The notes: generated by a model not told the origin, from the letters alone. Positions 36,178 through 46,131 are shown, numbered from the stretch's first letter. The stretch is 58,505 nucleotides of DNA from Bacillus sp. RO2 (GCF_012911845.1 NZ_JAAXCU010000047.1:1-58505), one strand, 5' to 3'. Program-made: numbers and translations.

Positions 36178-37548
36178 TTATTTATTGTGAATCTTGTTTA
36201 CGTAGTTTTCTTTGTTTACTTGGCGAGCGCGTGCGATGGACAGTGCTTCTCCAGGTACATCTTCTGTGATGGTAGATCCTGCTGCAACATAGGCGCCTTT
36301 GCCAATAGTCACTGGTGCCACCAAGTTGGAGTTGCAACCTACAAACACACCATCTTCAATTTTAGTTAAATATTTCTTCTTCCCATCATAGTTGACAGTG
36401 ATAGAACCGCAACCCAGGTTTACATCCGCTCCAACTTCCGCATCTCCAATATAGCTAAGATGAGAAGCCTTGCTTCCGTTCCCAAATGTCGCTTTTTTTA
36501 CTTCTACAAAGTTCCCAAGCTTCACTTCATTGCCAATCTTGGAATCCGGTCTAACGTGTGCGAACGGTCCGATATTTACATCGTTTCCAATTTCGCTGTC
36601 ATGCGCCACAGATTGGCGGATAGTTGTACGGTCCCCGATTTGGCAGTCTTTAATCTCAGAGTTTGGACCGATGATGCAATCCTCTCCAATTTTAGAAGCA
36701 CCCAAGATGACAGTACCAGGGTTGATGACTGTATCTCTGCCAATCTCTGCATCCGCAGAAATATACGTGTTATCTGGGTCAATGATGCTTACTCCATTGA
36801 TCATATGTTTTTTATTAATTCTTTTCTTCATGGTTTTTTCAGCCTGAGAAAGTGCCACTCTGTCATTGACTCCAAGTGTTTCATCAAACTCCAATGTTTG
36901 GTAGGCAGAAACGATATCGCCTTGTTCTTTCAAAATTTCAATGACATCTGGAAGGTAATATTCTCCTTGCACATTGTCATTTGAAACATTGTTAAGCGCT
37001 GTAAAAAGTGCTTCATTGTCGAAGCAATAAGTACCCGTATTAATTTCTGTCACTTTGCGCTCATCTTCACTAGCGTCCTTATGTTCCACAATTTTCCCGA
37101 CATGCCCTTCGCTGTTACGGATAATGCGTCCATATCCAGTAGGGTCTTCTGCGTAAGCTGTCAGAATAGTAGCCTTTGCTCCCGTGTTTTCGTGCAGATC
37201 AAGCAATTCCTGCATCGTTTCCGGTGTAATAAGTGGAGTATCTCCACAAATGACCAATGTTACGCCTTTTTTATCTTGAAGCATTGGTGCGGCTTGCATA
37301 ACTGCATGTGCCGTTCCCAGCTGTTCTGCCTGAAGGGCATATTCGCTTTTTGTTCCAAGATGACTCTTTACTGTTTCCGCTCCATGTCCAACCACTGTTA
37401 CTATCTTCTCGAAGTTGAGTGCAGAAACATGATCCACGACATGTTGAACCATTGGCTTGCCACAAACAGGGTGTAACACTTTATATAATTTGGATTTCAT
37501 TCGTGTACCTTGTCCAGCTGCTAATATTACGGCATATCGATTTATCAT
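36178..37548 (-). CDS. glmU: Bifunctional UDP-GlcNAc pyrophosphorylase / GlcN-1-phosphate acetyltransferase
   Basis: It makes UDP-GlcNAc for peptidoglycan and teichoic acids. The 456-residue protein has the N-terminal uridyltransferase ([21 protein letters not shown]) and a C-terminal left-handed beta-helix of hexapeptide repeats (from about residue 250), with [19 protein letters not shown] and [14 protein letters not shown] for acetyl-CoA binding. The ATG at 37548 has GGAGG 5 nt upstream and gives the B. subtilis length; an earlier in-frame ATG lacks support. Called gcaD in older B. subtilis maps. Confidence 0.97.
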   Translation of the reverse strand: MINRYAVILAAGQGTRMKSKLYKVLHPVCGKPMVQHVVDHVSALNFEKIVTVVGHGAETVKSHLGTKSEYALQAEQLGTAHAVMQAAPMLQDKKGVTLVICGDTPLITPETMQELLDLHENTGAKATILTAYAEDPTGYGRIIRNSEGHVGKIVEHKDASEDERKVTEINTGTYCFDNEALFTALNNVSNDNVQGEYYLPDVIEILKEQGDIVSAYQTLEFDETLGVNDRVALSQAEKTMKKRINKKHMINGVSIIDPDNTYISADAEIGRDTVINPGTVILGASKIGEDCIIGPNSEIKDCQIGDRTTIRQSVAHDSEIGNDVNIGPFAHVRPDSKIGNEVKLGNFVEVKKATFGNGSKASHLSYIGDAEVGADVNLGCGSITVNYDGKKKYLTKIEDGVFVGCNSNLVAPVTIGKGAYVAAGSTITEDVPGEALSIARARQVNKENYVNKIHNK

Positions 37549-37582
37549 AACGGCCTCCATTTTCACCTAATTATCCATTACG

Positions 37583-37611
37583 AATATATCCTAAAACGTT
37601 GCCCATTTCAA
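37583..37611 (-). promoter_or_regulatory. glmU promoter
   Basis: On minus TTGAAA (37606-37611), 17 bp, TATATT (37583-37588), about 35 bp before the ATG. Confidence 0.7.
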
Positions 37612-37654
37612 GGAAGTACACGAAAGTACATTTATTTGTCAAAAAAAGGCCAAA

Positions 37655-37683
37655 AGAAAAAACAGGTCGCATAGCAACCTGTT
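37655..37683 (-). terminator. Terminator of spoVG
   Basis: On minus AACAGGT pairs with ACCTGTT across 9 nt, followed by TTTTTTC, 15 bp after the spoVG stop. Confidence 0.85.
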
Positions 37684-37697
37684 TCACCTTCTATCGA

Positions 37698-37988
37698 TTA
37701 AGAAGCGCCTGCTTCTTCGTATTCTACTTCTAATTCGCCTAAGCGGTGATACTCTGCTAAAACCGCTTCTTGGATTTTTCCACGCGTCCCGGAATTAATC
37801 GGATGCGCAATATCGCGGAATTCTCCATCCGGCGTACGTTTACTTGGCATCGCAACGAACAAGCCGTTGTTTCCATCGATTACACGGATATCATGAACAA
37901 CGAATTCATGATCTAATGTAATAGATGCGATAGCTCTCATGCGACCATCGGTATTTACGCGGCGTAATCTTACGTCAGTTACTTCCAT
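37698..37988 (-). CDS. spoVG: RNA/DNA-binding regulator SpoVG
   Basis: A 96-residue protein ([12 protein letters not shown] start) that binds nucleic acid and affects asymmetric septation in B. subtilis; homologues control virulence genes in other Firmicutes. [14 protein letters not shown] and [20 protein letters not shown] are the family signature. The frame extends 35 codons upstream into the promoter, but the ATG at 37988 has AAGGTGGTG before it and the family length. It has a SigH promoter and a terminator of its own. Confidence 0.97.
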   Translation of the reverse strand: MEVTDVRLRRVNTDGRMRAIASITLDHEFVVHDIRVIDGNNGLFVAMPSKRTPDGEFRDIAHPINSGTRGKIQEAVLAEYHRLGELEVEYEEAGAS

Positions 37989-38032
37989 TCTGTTCACCAC
38001 CTTTTGTCCCAATAAAAAACTTAGTATTATAA

Positions 38033-38057
38033 ATTCTCTAAATTTTCTAGAATTCCT
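38033..38057 (-). promoter_or_regulatory. SigH promoter of spoVG with upstream AT-rich box
   Basis: On minus AGGAATT (38051-38057), 13 bp, AGAAT (38033-38037) match the SigH pattern AGGAWWT-N12-14-RGAAT. Upstream, about 38060-38088, is a dense A/T stretch with the palindrome-like CAAAATTTTC / GAAAATTTTG pairing, the kind of site AbrB binds at B. subtilis spoVG. Confidence 0.8.
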
Positions 38058-38115
38058 TCTTATTTTCAAATTTTTTTTGAAAATTTTGGGCAAATTGGTG
38101 TAAAAAGAACAGATT

Positions 38116-38490
38116 CTATTTTACTAGAGCGATAACCTCTATTTCGACAAGAACATCTTTCGGTAAACGTGCAACCTCCACACAGGATCTTGCAGGTTTG
38201 TGGGTAGAGAAATACTCCCCATACACTTCGTTAATATCTCCAAATTGATTCATATCTTTAATGAAAACAGTAGCTTTTACTACCGTCTCAAAGGATGCAC
38301 CTGCTTCTTCTAGTACCGCTTGCAGGTTTTTAAACACTTGATGAGTTTGCTCTTTCACATCCCCATCTAGTAGGTCTCCACTAGGCAACAACGGTATTTG
38401 ACCTGAACTGTAAAAAAGATTGTTGACGATGATTCCCTGGGAATATGGACCTATCGCTTTTGGAGCGGCATCTGTATGAACAACTTTCAT
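38116..38490 (-). CDS. ridA: Enamine/imine deaminase RidA (YabJ)
   Basis: It hydrolyses reactive 2-aminoacrylate-type enamines formed by PLP enzymes. The 124-residue YjgF/YER057c/UK114 protein has [19 protein letters not shown] and the active-site Arg in [13 protein letters not shown]. The ATG at 38490 is preferred (AAGGG about 10 nt upstream); the frame also opens at a GTG four codons earlier. It follows purR by a few bases, and in B. subtilis yabJ is needed for full PurR function. Confidence 0.95.
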   Translation of the reverse strand: MKVVHTDAAPKAIGPYSQGIIVNNLFYSSGQIPLLPSGDLLDGDVKEQTHQVFKNLQAVLEEAGASFETVVKATVFIKDMNQFGDINEVYGEYFSTHKPARSCVEVARLPKDVLVEIEVIALVK

Positions 38491-38505
38491 GAACTTACAC
38501 ACCCT

Positions 38506-39348
38506 TTAGTTTAATGTAATATTTTCTTTTACATGTTGAAGATAGTTGCCTTGCTGCACTTCTATCTGTCGATCTCTCTCACTTACCTTTTCAAGCTTAG
38601 CTAAGGAAACATAGTCATCGACCAGGCGTTCTTCAATGTTTTCAGACTCCACTAGAATCCCGATACCTGCTACGGTCGCTTGAAATTCAGCAAGTAGATT
38701 CACCATTCCGCTTACTGTCCCACCAGCCTTCATGAAATCATCAATGATCAAAACGTTAGAACCTGTTTCCAAGCTTCTTTTTGCCAATACCATTGTTTGA
38801 ATTCTTTTGGATGAACCTGAAACATAATTTATGCTTACAGTAGATCCTTCTGTAACCCTGCTGTCACGTCTTACAATGACAACCGGTACATTTAAAAAGC
38901 TTGCCACTGCATGTGCAAGCGGAATTCCTTTTGTCGCCATCGTCATGACAACATCCACTTTTTTATGGCTAAATGCTGTTGCAAACATTTTCCCCACTTT
39001 ATTTAACACTTTTGGGTTACCAAGGATATCGGTCATATATAGGTAGCCGCCTGGCAGTAACCTTTCCGGCTTTGCAATCATTTCACACAATTCCTCAAGG
39101 TAGGCAGATGCCTCTTCATGGTTTACATATGGGATATACCTAACACCGCCAGCAGCACCAGGTACTGTGACAAGCGTTCCTATTCCTTGCTCTTCGAAAG
39201 TTTGTTTAATGATTCCAAGATCTTCACTGATAGAAGACTTTGCAGACCCATAACGGTCAGCAAAGAAGGAAAGCGGAACTAACCCTTGTGGATGCTGCAA
39301 CAAATAATGCGTCATGTCCACAAGACGACCACTTCGACGTAATTTCAT
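38506..39348 (-). CDS. purR: Purine operon repressor PurR
   Basis: It represses purine synthesis genes and is released by PRPP. The 280-residue protein has an N-terminal winged helix (residues 1-75, MKLRRSGRLVDMTHYLLQ) and a C-terminal phosphoribosyltransferase-like domain with the PRPP loop VLIIDDFMKAGGT (about residues 200-212). Downstream is ridA, upstream ispE, as in B. subtilis. Two PurBoxes over its promoter indicate autorepression. Confidence 0.97.
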   Translation of the reverse strand: MKLRRSGRLVDMTHYLLQHPQGLVPLSFFADRYGSAKSSISEDLGIIKQTFEEQGIGTLVTVPGAAGGVRYIPYVNHEEASAYLEELCEMIAKPERLLPGGYLYMTDILGNPKVLNKVGKMFATAFSHKKVDVVMTMATKGIPLAHAVASFLNVPVVIVRRDSRVTEGSTVSINYVSGSSKRIQTMVLAKRSLETGSNVLIIDDFMKAGGTVSGMVNLLAEFQATVAGIGILVESENIEERLVDDYVSLAKLEKVSERDRQIEVQQGNYLQHVKENITLN

Positions 39349-39362
39349 GCTACTTCCTCCTA

Positions 39363-39413
39363 AAATCCGAATATTCTAATGTAAATATAACATTAATATC
39401 CGGATTTAATCAA
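39363..39413 (-). promoter_or_regulatory. purR promoter with inverted PurBox pair
   Basis: On minus TTGATT (39408-39413), 17 bp, TTATAT (39385-39390). Two boxes in opposite orientation, AAATCCGAATATT at 39363-39375 (plus) and AAATCCGGATATT at 39395-39407 (minus), flank the -10 and overlap the spacer; both contain the CCGAA/CCGGA core of WWWWCCGAACWWT. One box reaches into the last codon of ispE. Confidence 0.85.
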
Positions 39414-40293
39414 GACTGTTCCGCTCGCCAAGGATTCTGACGGCAAACACTTGATCACAGAACCCTCTCAGTCCATTGCATATGCGATGCATTCTTGAGT
39501 CATATTGAACGATTCCGAAGACAGTCGGTCCACTCCCGCTCATCAAAACCGCATCCGCTCCGAATTTCTTCATCTGTTCCTTGATATGCGCCACTTCCGG
39601 ATAGAGCTTCAAGGTAACACTTTCCAACACATTGCCAACAAGCCCAATCATCTTTTCATAATCATTTTCATGAATGGCATCAAGCATGCCTTCAACATCC
39701 GGATGCTCTACCTTACTAAGGTCAAGGTTATTATATACTTCTGCAGTAGATACACCGATTGTCGGCTTCGCAAGCACAATCCAGCTATGAGGCGGTGCTG
39801 GGATATGTTGAACGATTTCCCCTCTTCCGGTTGCAAGGGCTGTTCCGCCATACACACAGAACGATACATCAGAACCTATTTCAGCGCCAATCTCGGCCAG
39901 CTCATCCAAGGTTAACCCAAGTTTCCAAAGCCTGTTCAAACCGCGTAGCGTTGCAGCGGCATCACTGCTTCCGCCAGCCAATCCTGCTGCAACAGGAATC
40001 ACCTTTGTTATCCCGATGGAAACCCCTTGCTTCACGTTAAACCGTTCTTTTAAAAGGGCAGCTGCTTGGTAGGCCAAATTTCGATTGTCGTCCGGAACAT
40101 ACCGATTATGAGATAGAATGGTGATTTGACCATCTTTTCGCTCTGACAGTTCAATACGGTCAGCTAGATCGATAGTGGTCATAATCATTTTCACTTCATG
40201 GAATCCGTCTGGACGCTTATGTAGCACATCTAGCGACAAGTTTATTTTCGCTGGTGCTTTTTCTAACAGTCTCACTTTCTTCACCTTCTTCAT
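39406..40293 (-). CDS. ispE: 4-diphosphocytidyl-2-C-methyl-D-erythritol kinase
   Basis: A GHMP kinase of the non-mevalonate isoprenoid pathway. The 295-residue product has [12 protein letters not shown] at the N-terminus, the ATP loop [17 protein letters not shown] (about residues 97-113) and [10 protein letters not shown] near the C-terminus. The ATG at 40293 has TTGGAG upstream; a GTG six codons later would also give the family N-terminus. Its end overlaps the purR control region. Confidence 0.95.
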   Translation of the reverse strand: MKKVKKVRLLEKAPAKINLSLDVLHKRPDGFHEVKMIMTTIDLADRIELSERKDGQITILSHNRYVPDDNRNLAYQAAALLKERFNVKQGVSIGITKVIPVAAGLAGGSSDAAATLRGLNRLWKLGLTLDELAEIGAEIGSDVSFCVYGGTALATGRGEIVQHIPAPPHSWIVLAKPTIGVSTAEVYNNLDLSKVEHPDVEGMLDAIHENDYEKMIGLVGNVLESVTLKLYPEVAHIKEQMKKFGADAVLMSGSGPTVFGIVQYDSRMHRICNGLRGFCDQVFAVRILGERNSLD

Positions 40294-40395
40294 TCGTCTC
40301 CAATTATCTATGTATTGTACCATATTCCTTGACAGAAATATCTCCATGAATGGGAAATATTATGTTTTCAAAAGTGGCCTACTTTTTTATGTTGC

Positions 40396-40424
40396 TAAAA
40401 AACCGAAGTGGCTAACACTTCGGT
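40396..40424 (-). terminator. Terminator of sspF
   Basis: On minus ACCGAAGTG pairs with CACTTCGGT across 5 nt, followed by TTTTTTAG, 12 bp after sspF. Confidence 0.93.
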
Positions 40425-40435
40425 TCTTCATTTAT

Positions 40436-40618
40436 CTATTTTTGGGGATGTTGTACAAGTTGTCGCTCTGCCAATTCTATGGCACGTTTTACCATGTTCC
40501 CGGCATCCTTGGCTTTTATTCCACCCCAGCCTTCGTTTTGGACGACATCATAGAAACCAAGTTCTTTTGCGAGTTCTTCTTTAAGCTGATGAGACATTAC
40601 GCTTCGTCTTCTGCTCAT
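40436..40618 (-). CDS. sspF: Alpha/beta-type small acid-soluble spore protein SspF
   Basis: A 60-residue SASP that coats spore [18 protein letters not shown] and [19 protein letters not shown] are the two conserved SASP helices; the germination-protease site usually lies in the first, where ELAKELGF fits loosely. AGGAGGGC precedes the ATG. It sits between veg and ispE as in B. subtilis, with its own terminator and a SigG-like promoter. Confidence 0.95.
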   Translation of the reverse strand: MSRRRSVMSHQLKEELAKELGFYDVVQNEGWGGIKAKDAGNMVKRAIELAERQLVQHPQK

Positions 40619-40658
40619 GATAAAAGCCCTCCTTGTTGATCATTGAACGCGACAATAT

Positions 40659-40689
40659 TAGTATTGGAGGGGTTTTGTGTTTTTATAAG
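40659..40689 (-). promoter_or_regulatory. Possible SigG promoter of sspF
   Basis: On minus CTTATA (40684-40689), 18 bp, AATACTA (40659-40665), one base off CATACTA. SASP genes are SigG-dependent. Confidence 0.45.
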
Positions 40690-40729
40690 CGGTTATATAT
40701 GTTTTTTGGGGAGAGTTGCATTAATCACC

Positions 40730-40855
40730 GCTGTTGATTTCCGCGCCAGGCTTCGCTTTCCGCGGGACGGTGCTTGAGCCTCCTCACTACGTTGCGGGGT
40801 CTCAACCAACCGTTAACCCCCGCTGGAGTCTCAGCCTTTCGCTCCAATCATCAGC
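40730..40855 (-). repeat. Type-1 inverted-repeat element, uninterrupted (R5)
   Basis: A 126-bp copy with ends GCTGTTGATT / AATCATCAGC. Its body carries type-1 blocks (TTCGCTTTCCGCGGGACGG, TGCTTGAGCCTCCTC, GCGGGGTCTCAACCAACCGTTA, CCCGCTGGAGTCTCA) that match the outer element at 49951-50305. It fills the veg-sspF spacer, which holds no gene. Confidence 0.83.
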
Positions 40856-40872
40856 TATAGTATTTTTGGGGC

Positions 40873-40906
40873 AAAATAAAAAGCAGCAAACAAATTTGTC
40901 TACTGC
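40873..40906 (-). terminator. Terminator overlapping the end of veg
   Basis: On minus GCAGTAGACA pairs with TGTTTGCTGC (two G-T pairs) across AATT, followed by TTTTTATTTT. The stem includes the veg stop codon. Confidence 0.8.
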
Positions 40907-41163
40907 CCACTTATGGCCATATTTCCTTCTTCAAAAAATGTAAGTTGTACCGTCTCTGTGAGGACATCTGCATAGCTGTAGGATACACGTTCAAAAGCAT
41001 TTTCGTCTTGATCTAGTTCTATTACAAATACTGATGGATAAGTTTCTGCTAATATCCCTATGCGCTCAATTGTCTTTCTACGACCACCGTTAGCACGAAG
41101 AGTTAACTTTTTACCTAAATTAGAATCTAACGTCCTTTTGATATCTACTAACGTTTTTCCCAT
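40900..41163 (-). CDS. veg: Veg protein, biofilm-linked small protein
   Basis: An 87-residue protein ([20 protein letters not shown] start, then [14 protein letters not shown]) conserved in Firmicutes. In B. subtilis it is highly expressed and promotes biofilm matrix expression through SinR; the biochemical activity is unknown. The ATG at 41163 has GAGGTGGAG upstream. Two strong promoter-like sites precede it, in keeping with the well-known strength of Pveg. Confidence 0.95.
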   Translation of the reverse strand: MGKTLVDIKRTLDSNLGKKLTLRANGGRRKTIERIGILAETYPSVFVIELDQDENAFERVSYSYADVLTETVQLTFFEEGNMAISGQ

Positions 41164-41190
41164 TTTACTCCACCTCACTATACTATAGTT

Positions 41191-41261
41191 AGTGTAACAT
41201 AATTTTAATAAAAAATCAAATAAAACTTAAAATTATAACAACCACAAAAGCAACCTGTCAA
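41191..41261 (-). promoter_or_regulatory. Tandem veg promoters
   Basis: On minus: distal TTGACA (41256-41261), 18 bp, TATAAT (41232-41237); proximal TTGATT (41214-41219), 17 bp, TACACT (41191-41196). The distal one is near consensus. Confidence 0.8.
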
Positions 41262-41403
41262 TATATTTCTGTCTACAATTATCTTCATATGTCTACATTT
41301 ACTATGCGCATATATTGGAATAAATATGTATAAATTTTAAAATCACCTTTCAAGCATTGCCATTAAAGGTTTTTGATCAAAGATAAAGATGCGAAAATAC
41401 GAC

Positions 41404-41432
41404 AAAAAACCCTTAACTTCCACCGTTAAGAG
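41404..41432 (-). terminator. Terminator overlapping the end of yabG
   Basis: On minus CTTAAC pairs with GTTAAG across about 7 nt, then GGTTTTTTG. The stem contains the last codons of yabG. Confidence 0.75.
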
Positions 41433-42328
41433 TCTTCATCTTCCTCTTCGTCTTCTTTATAAGGTCTAAAAGGCATCCCCGTTCGTAACACTCCTCTTGT
41501 CTCAATACCACCCAATCCCTTATCTCCTGTTAATGTATTCCTTAGTAAATCCCAAACATTTACCCGCTCCATAAATGGAGTAAAGCAGATTCTACCCACA
41601 ATATAAACTGGATCTAAAGCATGAATATTCACTCGAGAAGGAGAGCTTGCAAAGTTTGCGCCTGCCTGTATTAATGATTCAAAGTGGGACTGGCACGCTC
41701 CTGCAAAAATGACTAACTGATCCAGGTTTGGTTGGATCCGGCGGGCTTCTTTTACTGTTTGCACAAAATGCCATGAGTGGCGATATGATTTAAGGTCAGA
41801 CACTTTCCCTTTGCTTTTGGAGTATGCGTCATGGCCGGTGATGACCAAAATATCCGGTCGATACCTTTCCATCAACTCTGTTATTTTCAAAGGCATTTCT
41901 TTCTCATTCGCATGCACCCCATGTACTGGTACGCCAATTCTTTCGTAAAGCTCCAGGCACTTTTTCAAATACAAAGGATCTCCATCCAAATGCAACACCT
42001 TACCCGGCACTTGAAAATAGTTTTGCTCTGTACTATAGCCACCTGTTGCCTCGTATTCATTCTTCTCCCGAATGAGCTGATAATCCTGTTGCAGTAGCTG
42101 CAAAGATCTGTTGACCTTGGATTCTGCTCGTTGCTTTCTGGTCATCTGCTCTTTACCATCTACCACTTTCAAATCTTCGTAGAGGGCGTCTGCCATCAGC
42201 CTGACATCTTCCCCATATAATAAAACAATTCGCTGTTTTAATTCATTTTCATGTATATCCATCACACGAAATAACAGGTCATAATTATAGGATTTTCGTG
42301 CAACAATGTCTCCAATTTTCAGCATCAT
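41426..42328 (-). CDS. yabG: Sporulation-specific protease YabG
   Basis: A 300-residue cysteine protease that trims spore-coat proteins (for example SpoIVA, YeeK and others in B. subtilis). The N-terminus GDIVARKSYNYDLLFRV and the central DILVITGHDAYSKSKG and FAGACQSHFESLI blocks are conserved; the His and Cys in the latter two are candidates for the catalytic pair. The start at 42328 follows GGAGGG by 4 nt; the next ATG at 42325 is equally possible. An apparent SigK promoter precedes it. Confidence 0.94.
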   Translation of the reverse strand: MMLKIGDIVARKSYNYDLLFRVMDIHENELKQRIVLLYGEDVRLMADALYEDLKVVDGKEQMTRKQRAESKVNRSLQLLQQDYQLIREKNEYEATGGYSTEQNYFQVPGKVLHLDGDPLYLKKCLELYERIGVPVHGVHANEKEMPLKITELMERYRPDILVITGHDAYSKSKGKVSDLKSYRHSWHFVQTVKEARRIQPNLDQLVIFAGACQSHFESLIQAGANFASSPSRVNIHALDPVYIVGRICFTPFMERVNVWDLLRNTLTGDKGLGGIETRGVLRTGMPFRPYKEDEEEDEDS

Positions 42329-42377
42329 TTTTCCCTCCAACTTGGAGAAGGCATTTACCCCAACGGTCTATCTAACC

Positions 42378-42406
42378 TAGAGTATGCACGGGTCTTTATG
42401 TGTGTG
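42378..42406 (-). promoter_or_regulatory. SigK-type promoter of yabG
   Basis: On minus CACAC (42402-42406), 15 bp, CATACTCTA (42378-42386) fits the SigK -10 CATANNNTA and an AC-containing -35. B. subtilis yabG is SigK-dependent. It lies about 50 bp before the ATG. Confidence 0.6.
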
Positions 42407-42472
42407 AGCACTTTCCTTGGTGTAAAAAAGGTAACGAACGCATTGGCCCGTATTCCATTTCAGGGCATTAAT

Positions 42473-42520
42473 AAAAGCTGCCACATCTTTAGGGAATACT
42501 TGATGCTGTGGCAGCTTTTT
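42473..42520. terminator. Terminator-like hairpin without a plus-strand gene
   Basis: AAAAGCTGCCACA pairs with TGTGGCAGCTTTT across 21 nt, with T6 on plus and TTTTATT on minus. The homologous hairpin at 21671 ends the tRNA operon, but here no plus-strand gene precedes it. On minus it could stop ksgA read-through before yabG. Confidence 0.75.
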
Positions 42521-42627
42521 TGTGTTTGTGGTTTTACTTTAAAGTGTTTTGTGGGATCTTTCTTATTAATTCGGCACAACTCCCTTCATATTAGCTGCCT
42601 TCGACACTATAATATCGGGTGAATTTT

Positions 42628-42742
42628 CGTTTATCCATCCTAAAATTGTTTTATCCATTGTAAAGACACTTATATCCATCGTAAAAACGATTTATCCATT
42701 ATAAAAGTGATTTATAAATTGTAAATAGGGTTTATCCATTTT
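42628..42742 (+). repeat. Six 20-bp tandem repeats, copy B
   Basis: ATCCAT recurs at 42633, 42653, 42674, 42694, (ATAAAT) 42714 and 42734, a 20-bp period with one 21-bp step. Consensus TTTATCCATTGTAAA plus five variable bases, the same as at 21825-21944. Confidence 0.85.
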
Positions 42743-43042
42743 TGAGTGGAAGGGACAGGTGGACCCCACAGGCGCAAGCGAGGCCACTGAAAAAGCCTTT
42801 GATTTTAGATGATGTATAGACACCGCTGTTGATTTCCGCAAATGGCTTCGCTTTCCTAGGGGCTGGAGCCTCCGGGGTCTCCACCTAACGCTATCCCCCT
42901 CAGGAGTCTTCACCTTTTGCTCCAATCATCAGCTAGGAATCATTAATAAATTTACGTTATCAGTTTTCAGTGGCCTCAGCGCAAGCCGAGGAGGCTCACG
43001 GACCGCCCACAGGCAAACGAAACGCCTGGAACGGAAATCAAC
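42743..43042 (+). repeat. Type-1 element split by a type-2 element (R6 composite)
   Basis: The left part (42743-42779: GAGTGGAAGGGACAGGTGG, CCCCACAGGCGCAAGC) and right part (42979-43042: GCGCAAGCCGAGGAGGCTC, GGACCGCCCACAGGC, GCCTGGAACGGAAATCAACT) together reproduce the uninterrupted element at 21986-22117. The break lies at its apex. GCGCAAGC is present on both sides of the inserted element (42772-42779 and 42979-42986). Confidence 0.85.
42780..42977 (-). repeat. Full-length type-2 element (R6 inner), 198 bp
   Basis: It has perfect 14-bp terminal inverted repeats, GAGGCCACTGAAAA at 42780-42793 and TTTTCAGTGGCCTC at 42964-42977, and near-exact 8-bp direct repeats just outside. Inside is the shorter core 42825-42933 (GCTGTTGATT / AATCATCAGC), here with a 20-bp internal deletion relative to other cores. 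No coding capacity. Confidence 0.85.
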
Positions 43043-43049
43043 TCGATCC

Positions 43050-43959
<910 letters not shown>

Positions 43960-44514
43960 TTATTGCTCCTCCTGGTCAATTTTCATCACTGCTTGTTTCA
44001 ATCTATCTAAAGAGATATGGAACATTTGCAGACGCTTTTGCAACTGTTTGCCGTTCGTATAGCCAATGTTTAGTTCCATGCCAAGGCGTTCTCTTCTATT
44101 TTTGGCTGTAGGACCCGCAACAAGTCCATAATAGACAAGCGCTTCAAAAGGAATCTCTTCGGTTTCCTGTTCATACTCTTGATGCAACCCGTTAAGCGCT
44201 TGTTGAATATCACTAACTGTGGCATGCTCTACCCCTATCCCTTTGCCTTTTTTGCCGCGCGCCTTTTCTTTAGGTAAAAACGCGTGTTTACAGCCAGGAA
44301 CGGCCTCTCTGATGGTATGGCGTATCTTTTCCCCAGGATAGTCAGGATCTGTGAATACAATGACACCTCTTGTCTCCTGAGCATGCTTTATACGGTTTAG
44401 TATCTCCTCATTTATTGCCGATCCGCCTGTTTCGATCGTATCAGCATCAACAGCCCGTTTAATGGCTACCGTATCATCTTTTCCTTCCACCACAATAATT
44501 TCTTTTATTTTCAT
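43960..44514 (-). CDS. rnmV: Ribonuclease M5
   Basis: It performs the final cut of 5S rRNA precursors, with protein L18. The 184-residue product has an N-terminal Toprim domain (IIVVEGKDD at residues 5-13, VIVFTDPDYPGEKIR with the DxD-type metal site) and a C-terminal rRNA-binding part (GYTNGKQLQKRLQMF). The ATG at 44514 lies 5 nt after GGAGG. Paired with ksgA. Confidence 0.96.
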   Translation of the reverse strand: MKIKEIIVVEGKDDTVAIKRAVDADTIETGGSAINEEILNRIKHAQETRGVIVFTDPDYPGEKIRHTIREAVPGCKHAFLPKEKARGKKGKGIGVEHATVSDIQQALNGLHQEYEQETEEIPFEALVYYGLVAGPTAKNRRERLGMELNIGYTNGKQLQKRLQMFHISLDRLKQAVMKIDQEEQ

Positions 44515-44644
44515 TTTTTCCTCCAAAAGAGTGAAACTTTTCGTCTATGATAAACGTCTAATGATATGAAAGCAAAAACAAACAATAGTATGTATTCTAC
44601 TTTATTTTGTCTTTCATGACTAATATTTATTTTAACAGAAGAAC

Positions 44645-44679
44645 AGAAAAAAGCAGAGGCTTGAAAAAAACCCCTGCTA
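44645..44679 (-). terminator. Terminator of yabE
   Basis: On minus AGCAGGGG pairs with CCTCTGCT (one G-T pair) across a T-rich loop, followed by TTTTTTCTG, 20 bp after yabE. Confidence 0.88.
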
Positions 44680-44698
44680 GAACTAGTATCTCAATACA

Positions 44699-45907
44699 TT
44701 AATCGAGAATCTTGATTTTCACTTTTTTCCTTCCCCAACGATAAGCAGCATCTTTATCAGAGAAGAACACATCGATTTTGTGGCCTTTGATGGCACCGCC
44801 GGTATCTCCAGCAACAGCATAACCATAGCCTTCCACATAGACTTTTGTCCCTAAAGGAATGACACTAGGATCTACTGCAATTACTTTTGCTCCCGGATTT
44901 GTACGCAAGTTAATGCCTGTACTCGTCACACCACTGCATCCATTACAGAATGCTGTATACGCCGTAGAAGAAACATAAAACTCTTTAGAGCTTGACTCTG
45001 TACTACGTGACACAACCTGTTGCGGTTTAGGTTGTGGCGGAGCTTTCGTTCCAACAGCAACGATGCGGTCTAACGATTCTTTCACCGTTTCGGTTTTCAC
45101 CAATTCACGGGAAACTTCTTTGCCGTTCTCTAATATAACTTCATAATGATTGGCAACGGTCCCATTTTCCCCTTGCTGGACCACTTGTTCTTTTCCCTTA
45201 TCAAGGGAACTATCATTTTGTGTTACAACACCAAACTCTATAGGCTCTTCCACTACATCGGTGACCTTTTCAACTCTAGTAATATTAACTACAGTATCTT
45301 TTGCTACCAATTCTTCTAGACTAGGCTCCACTCGGTCAAGATCATTTACTGTGATATCGTGCTGTTCTAAAAAGTCAGCGACCGTAGTCGAAGTAGACCA
45401 TACTTGTTGTTTTTCCCCCCCGACATTCATAGTAACTTCAAATGCCTTCTCTATGGCAATGACTAGATTGTCTTTAAGTGGGGTATTTAACTCTTGACTT
45501 ACTTTATCGTGCTCTTTTATATCTATATCTCTTTCTGTTAAGAAATCTTGTACTGTCTCTGCTGTCGTATAAATGCTGTGTTCCTTATCATCGATGACAA
45601 GTTTCACTTCTTTGGCAGGATCCCAGACAATCTGCATGGAATCGCTGACAACGGTATCCTTAGAAGGCTCCAATCGGTCCTCAGGATGGACTTCTATGTC
45701 CAACTCTTTTAGAATATCCGCTACAGTTTTTGCGTGCGTGCGAACCGTGACTTCCTCACCGTCCACATTCACTGTTACAGCAGCCTTTGTGCCATGAAAG
45801 ACACCAAAGCCAAGTATGGTTGAGAAGACTATGAAACTAGTTAAAGTAATGGCCAGTTTCGTCCTGCTCAACTTACCAGAAAACAGTTTTTTCATGCTAT
45901 TTAACAT
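44699..45907 (-). CDS. yabE: Cell-wall-binding protein YabE with DUF348, G5 and 3D domains
   Basis: A secreted or membrane-tethered wall protein, 402 residues. Order: signal/anchor segment (about residues 12-33), three DUF348 repeats (about 38-230, each with a V-x-V-(D/N)-x-x-GE-type strand), a G5 domain (about 235-310) and a C-terminal 3D domain with YTAFCNGC, IAVDPSVIPLGT and AGDTGGAIKGHKIDVFF, the three conserved aspartates of this lytic-transglycosylase-like fold. It resembles actinobacterial resuscitation factors in architecture. The ATG at 45907 has AAGGAGG 11 nt upstream. In B. subtilis yabE is subject to antisense RNA; I see no clear evidence here. Confidence 0.92.
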   Translation of the reverse strand: MLNSMKKLFSGKLSRTKLAITLTSFIVFSTILGFGVFHGTKAAVTVNVDGEEVTVRTHAKTVADILKELDIEVHPEDRLEPSKDTVVSDSMQIVWDPAKEVKLVIDDKEHSIYTTAETVQDFLTERDIDIKEHDKVSQELNTPLKDNLVIAIEKAFEVTMNVGGEKQQVWSTSTTVADFLEQHDITVNDLDRVEPSLEELVAKDTVVNITRVEKVTDVVEEPIEFGVVTQNDSSLDKGKEQVVQQGENGTVANHYEVILENGKEVSRELVKTETVKESLDRIVAVGTKAPPQPKPQQVVSRSTESSSKEFYVSSTAYTAFCNGCSGVTSTGINLRTNPGAKVIAVDPSVIPLGTKVYVEGYGYAVAGDTGGAIKGHKIDVFFSDKDAAYRWGRKKVKIKILD

Positions 45908-45937
45908 GTAAAAAAACGCCTCCTTCTCCTCGAATGG

Positions 45938-45966
45938 ATTATATAGACAGTTATGTAACTTGTCAA
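45938..45966 (-). promoter_or_regulatory. yabE promoter
   Basis: On minus, perfect TTGACA (45961-45966), 17 bp, perfect TATAAT (45938-45943), about 30 bp before the ATG. It is one of the strongest SigA matches in the window. Confidence 0.85.
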
Positions 45967-46131
45967 CCCTTTCCATTGGCTCGACCGTAATGTCTATTAT
46001 GCAGAAAATTCTCACAAAAGGGAAGTGAAAACTATCGACACGTTTATCCTATGAGGAGAAATAGAGAGGTAGAACTTATTTGTTTTTCCCCGAATTGGAC
46101 AAGTATCTGCCATTTTTGACAAGATTTTTTG

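Larger units (their letters stand above)
42467..42742 (+). repeat. Duplicated intergenic module, copy B
   Basis: Counterpart of 21664-21985; the pair aligns from TAATAAAAGCTG through the terminator stem, AGCTTTTTTGTGTTTGT, CTTTCTTNTNATT, CATATTA and GGGTGAATTTTCGTTTATCCATC into six 20-bp repeats. It sits in the 740-bp yabG-ksgA spacer, which has no gene. Confidence 0.8.

Noticed and set aside
42398-42622. 74-residue open frame on plus in the yabG-ksgA spacer
   Set aside because: Crosses a terminator hairpin and the duplicated module; no ribosome binding site.
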